33,790 bases of DNA from Actinomycetota bacterium (GTDB lineage Bacteria > Actinomycetota > Actinomycetes > S36-B12), in contig JAQCEO010000018.1 in assembly GCA_027729805.1 (NCBI GenBank), positions 1 through 33,790 of the forward strand. The letters run 5' to 3'. Positions 32,532 to 33,790 of the stretch are shown piece by piece. Numbering within the stretch: position 1 is the stretch's first letter; the number at the start of each line of letters is the position of its first letter. The notes under the pieces are model-generated. The model was not told the DNA's origin. It did no database searches and saw only the letters and a program-made list of their open reading frames with translations. The translations under genes and the position numbers were made by a program.

Positions 32532-33176
32532 ATGAGGGCTGACACCCGTGGAAAAATGCAACAAGTCCATGCGGCAATCTGCGTCTTGCCGTCTAATGGC
32601 AAGACGGTGACTGCTTCCGTTAGAGAGATAATGAAGCGAACGGGTCAGACTCGTGGCTGTGTGGCACGAACTATCAAACTCTGTGCCAAGGAACAGTGGA
32701 TTGAACCGACACACAATGCACGAAATGGCGAATGGTGGCGGGCAGCAAACTCGTATCGAATCCTGATACAAGCCTCGATTAAACCTTCATTCCTTTGGTC
32801 AAGCCATGGAATAGGTCCAACAGCGGGACTCATCTATAACGCAATGCCAATAGGCCAATGGCACTCAACCATCCAAATCGCCGAGTTGGCGGATGTCTCA
32901 TTTAGCACCGCACGAAAGTACCTTCCCCATTTGATGTCAGCAAGTCTGCTCGACCAAGATGAACAGGGGCAATATTGTCGAATAGATGATGACGACTATT
33001 TCACACATACTGAAGAGCGTTTAATAGGGAAAACGCGCAAAGCGATTAACCGCAAAGTTCGCGAAGAACAACAGAAATGGCAAGTAACAGACAACCTTAT
33101 TAATGAAGCTAAACGTGGCCTTCGCATAGGCACAGATGGGACACAACCGGGACACAACACGTCCGGTCGGCTATAG
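32532..33176 (+). CDS. protein with two winged-helix-like domains, possible replication initiator
   Basis: A 214-aa protein with no firmly recognised family. Residues about 10-75 (VTASVREIMKRTGQTRGCVARTIKLCAKEQWIEP) and about 95-150 (STIQIAELADVSFSTARKYLPHLMSASLLDQDEQGQYCRI) each read as helix-turn-helix plus wing, the two-winged-helix plan of many small-replicon initiators. The C-terminus is basic and helical (RKAINRKVREEQQKWQ). ATG 32532 has CGGAG upstream. Codon use is AT-rich compared with the core. It has cut into the S51-like fragment on the other strand and is followed by structured element copy B. Initiator function is inference. Confidence 0.6.
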   Translation: MRADTRGKMQQVHAAICVLPSNGKTVTASVREIMKRTGQTRGCVARTIKLCAKEQWIEPTHNARNGEWWRAANSYRILIQASIKPSFLWSSHGIGPTAGLIYNAMPIGQWHSTIQIAELADVSFSTARKYLPHLMSASLLDQDEQGQYCRIDDDDYFTHTEERLIGKTRKAINRKVREEQQKWQVTDNLINEAKRGLRIGTDGTQPGHNTSGRL

Positions 33177-33233
33177 GCCTCCCGTCCGTATTGTTTAATG
33201 AGGCCGTGGAGCCACAAGCGCAACGGCCCTAAT

Positions 33234-33462
33234 GCAGCCAGTCGTCAATAACTCCTGTCTGCGCTCCACAAAGAGCGCCGCAGTATGGGACACCTACGGA
33301 TACAACATCAACTTAAAGAACCCCAGAACACAATGACTATCGGGAGTCACCACTCACTACATTCGTGGAAGTCTCCCGGACGTTTCCTCCAAGGCTCCCT
33401 CGTTACGACCGTTGGTCTTCACTACGTCAGCCGTCGGAAACGTTAAGGAGTTCACTATGCAA
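33234..33462 (+). ncRNA. candidate structured element, copy B
   Basis: From 33177 to 33630 there is no gene. Element B repeats the plan of copy A with changed stems. P1: GCAG-C-CAG (33234-33241)/CTG-T-CTGC (33255-33262) around a 13-nt loop TCGTC...ACTC. An extra hairpin GCGCTC/GAGCGC (33261-33266/33273-33278) follows, then AACTTAAAGAAC (33310-33321). P2: CGGGAG/CTCCCG (33341-33346/33373-33378), with P2a CCAC/GTGG (33350-33353/33365-33368). P3: ACGTTTCC/GGAAACGT (33380-33387/33436-33443), with TCCAAGGCTC at 33388-33397 and P3a GACC/GGTC. Smaller hairpins GGCCTC/GAGGCC (33176-33205) and GGCCGT/ACGGCC (33202-33228) stand before it. Confidence 0.5.
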
Positions 33463-33551
33463 ACCTTGACGGCTTAAGTGGGCAAGTTAACTATGCGGGC
33501 TTATGTTGGCACTGCGGTCTTGACCTACCCGTGCACCCAGGTCAGTGAACA

Positions 33552-33596
33552 CCCGCCCGCCAATCACCCACACCGTGCACCACCATGACGGGCGGG
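33552..33596 (-). terminator. inverted repeat downstream of the NHLP-type gene
   Basis: CCCGCCCG (33552-33559) and CGGGCGGG (33589-33596) are perfectly complementary, with a 29-nt loop that holds a GTGCAC palindrome. It lies 35 nt after the minus-strand stop at 33631. A second inverted repeat, TGACCT/AGGTCA (33521-33526/33539-33544), follows. Terminator function is likely but no T-run is present. Confidence 0.45.
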
Positions 33597-33630
33597 GTTA
33601 GCCAACCACGCCCATTCACCTACCCTCTAC

Positions 33631-33789
33631 CTACTTTCTGGGCATTGACCCTGTACCGCCCGCCACCGCTGCGAGTTGTTCGTCGCTGATGTCAGCATCC
33701 GGGTCGAGTAGGGCCGGCAGAGTGATGATCAGTTCAGCGGCATCACCTTCACGTGCACTCACCGTGAACCACTCCGGTAGATCCAAACC
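33631..33789 (-). CDS. partial gene: NHLP-type (nitrile-hydratase-like) leader peptide, candidate RiPP precursor
   Basis: The last 52 codons of a minus-strand gene whose start lies beyond the window. They read GLDLPEWFTVSAREGDA, then ELIITLPALLDPDA, then DISDEQLAAVAGG, then TGSMPRK and TAG. The run lP...v.v...L.(I/V)xLP...(L/I)SDEQLxAVAGG is the C-terminal half of NHLP leaders (TIGR03793 family), which direct modification of ribosomal peptides and are cut after GG. The predicted core would be only TGSMPRK. No modification enzyme is visible in the window. G+C-rich codon use suggests host sequence resumes here. Evidence is motif recognition only. Confidence 0.55.
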   Translation of the reverse strand, partial: GLDLPEWFTVSAREGDAAELIITLPALLDPDADISDEQLAAVAGGTGSMPRK

Positions 33790-33790
33790 C

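Overview
The window looks like a chromosomal segment of an Actinomycetota bacterium. The base composition is fairly G+C-rich, GTG starts are common, genes are often joined by ATGA/GTGA overlaps, and the core gene order matches the conserved actinobacterial block known from Streptomyces coelicolor (SCO3540-SCO3563 area) and Mycobacterium tuberculosis (Rv3644c-Rv3671c). I cannot assign a genus.

Layout. (1) 376-3965, minus strand: a three-gene catabolic operon of a glutamine-synthetase-like gamma-glutamylation enzyme, an aldehyde dehydrogenase and an SDR oxidoreductase, probably for amine or polyamine degradation. (2) 4088-9575, minus strand: acetyl-CoA synthetase, an AT-rich ArsB/NhaD-type antiporter, a decayed nhaA 3' end, a holin-like membrane protein, an EphE-like alpha/beta hydrolase and a DUF309 protein. 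The foreign antiporter sits exactly where the 5' part of nhaA should be. (3) 9604-11218: a Fic-fold protein with a degenerate motif, convergent with a HAD-IB phosphatase. (4) 11374-16144, plus strand: a compact Tad/Flp pilus locus (Ssd/CpaE-like, TadA, TadB, TadC, Flp pilin, TadE, TadE-like), with DnaA-box-like sites ahead of both transcription blocks. (5) 16163-25206, plus strand: STAS anti-sigma antagonist, proton-pumping pyrophosphatase, topoisomerase I, thymidylate kinase, DNA polymerase III delta-prime and an exported TAP-like protease lipoprotein.

(6) From a tRNA-Thr(CGT) at 25253 onward the sequence becomes accessory and more AT-rich. A tyrosine integrase runs into the tRNA gene, followed by a hypothetical regulator, a divergent operator region, an excisionase-like HTH protein, a zinc-ribbon-like protein and a winged-helix protein with a glutamate/alanine/leucine repeat tail. 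Downstream are a broken ion channel, a deleted DoxX gene, a Tat-exported berberine-bridge-like oxidase with a leaderless promoter, trmB, a 5'-truncated possible peptidase S51 gene and a second winged-helix gene. The last feature, cut by the window end, is a minus-strand peptide ending in an NHLP-type (nitrile-hydratase-like) leader with a GG site.

The most interesting unexplained signal is a pair of diverged copies of one structured element (about 28620-28805 and 33234-33462). Each follows a winged-helix gene. They share conserved loop sequences and equal loop lengths, and several stems are kept by compensatory base changes. That points to an undescribed structured RNA, or a structured DNA origin, carried by a mobile module.
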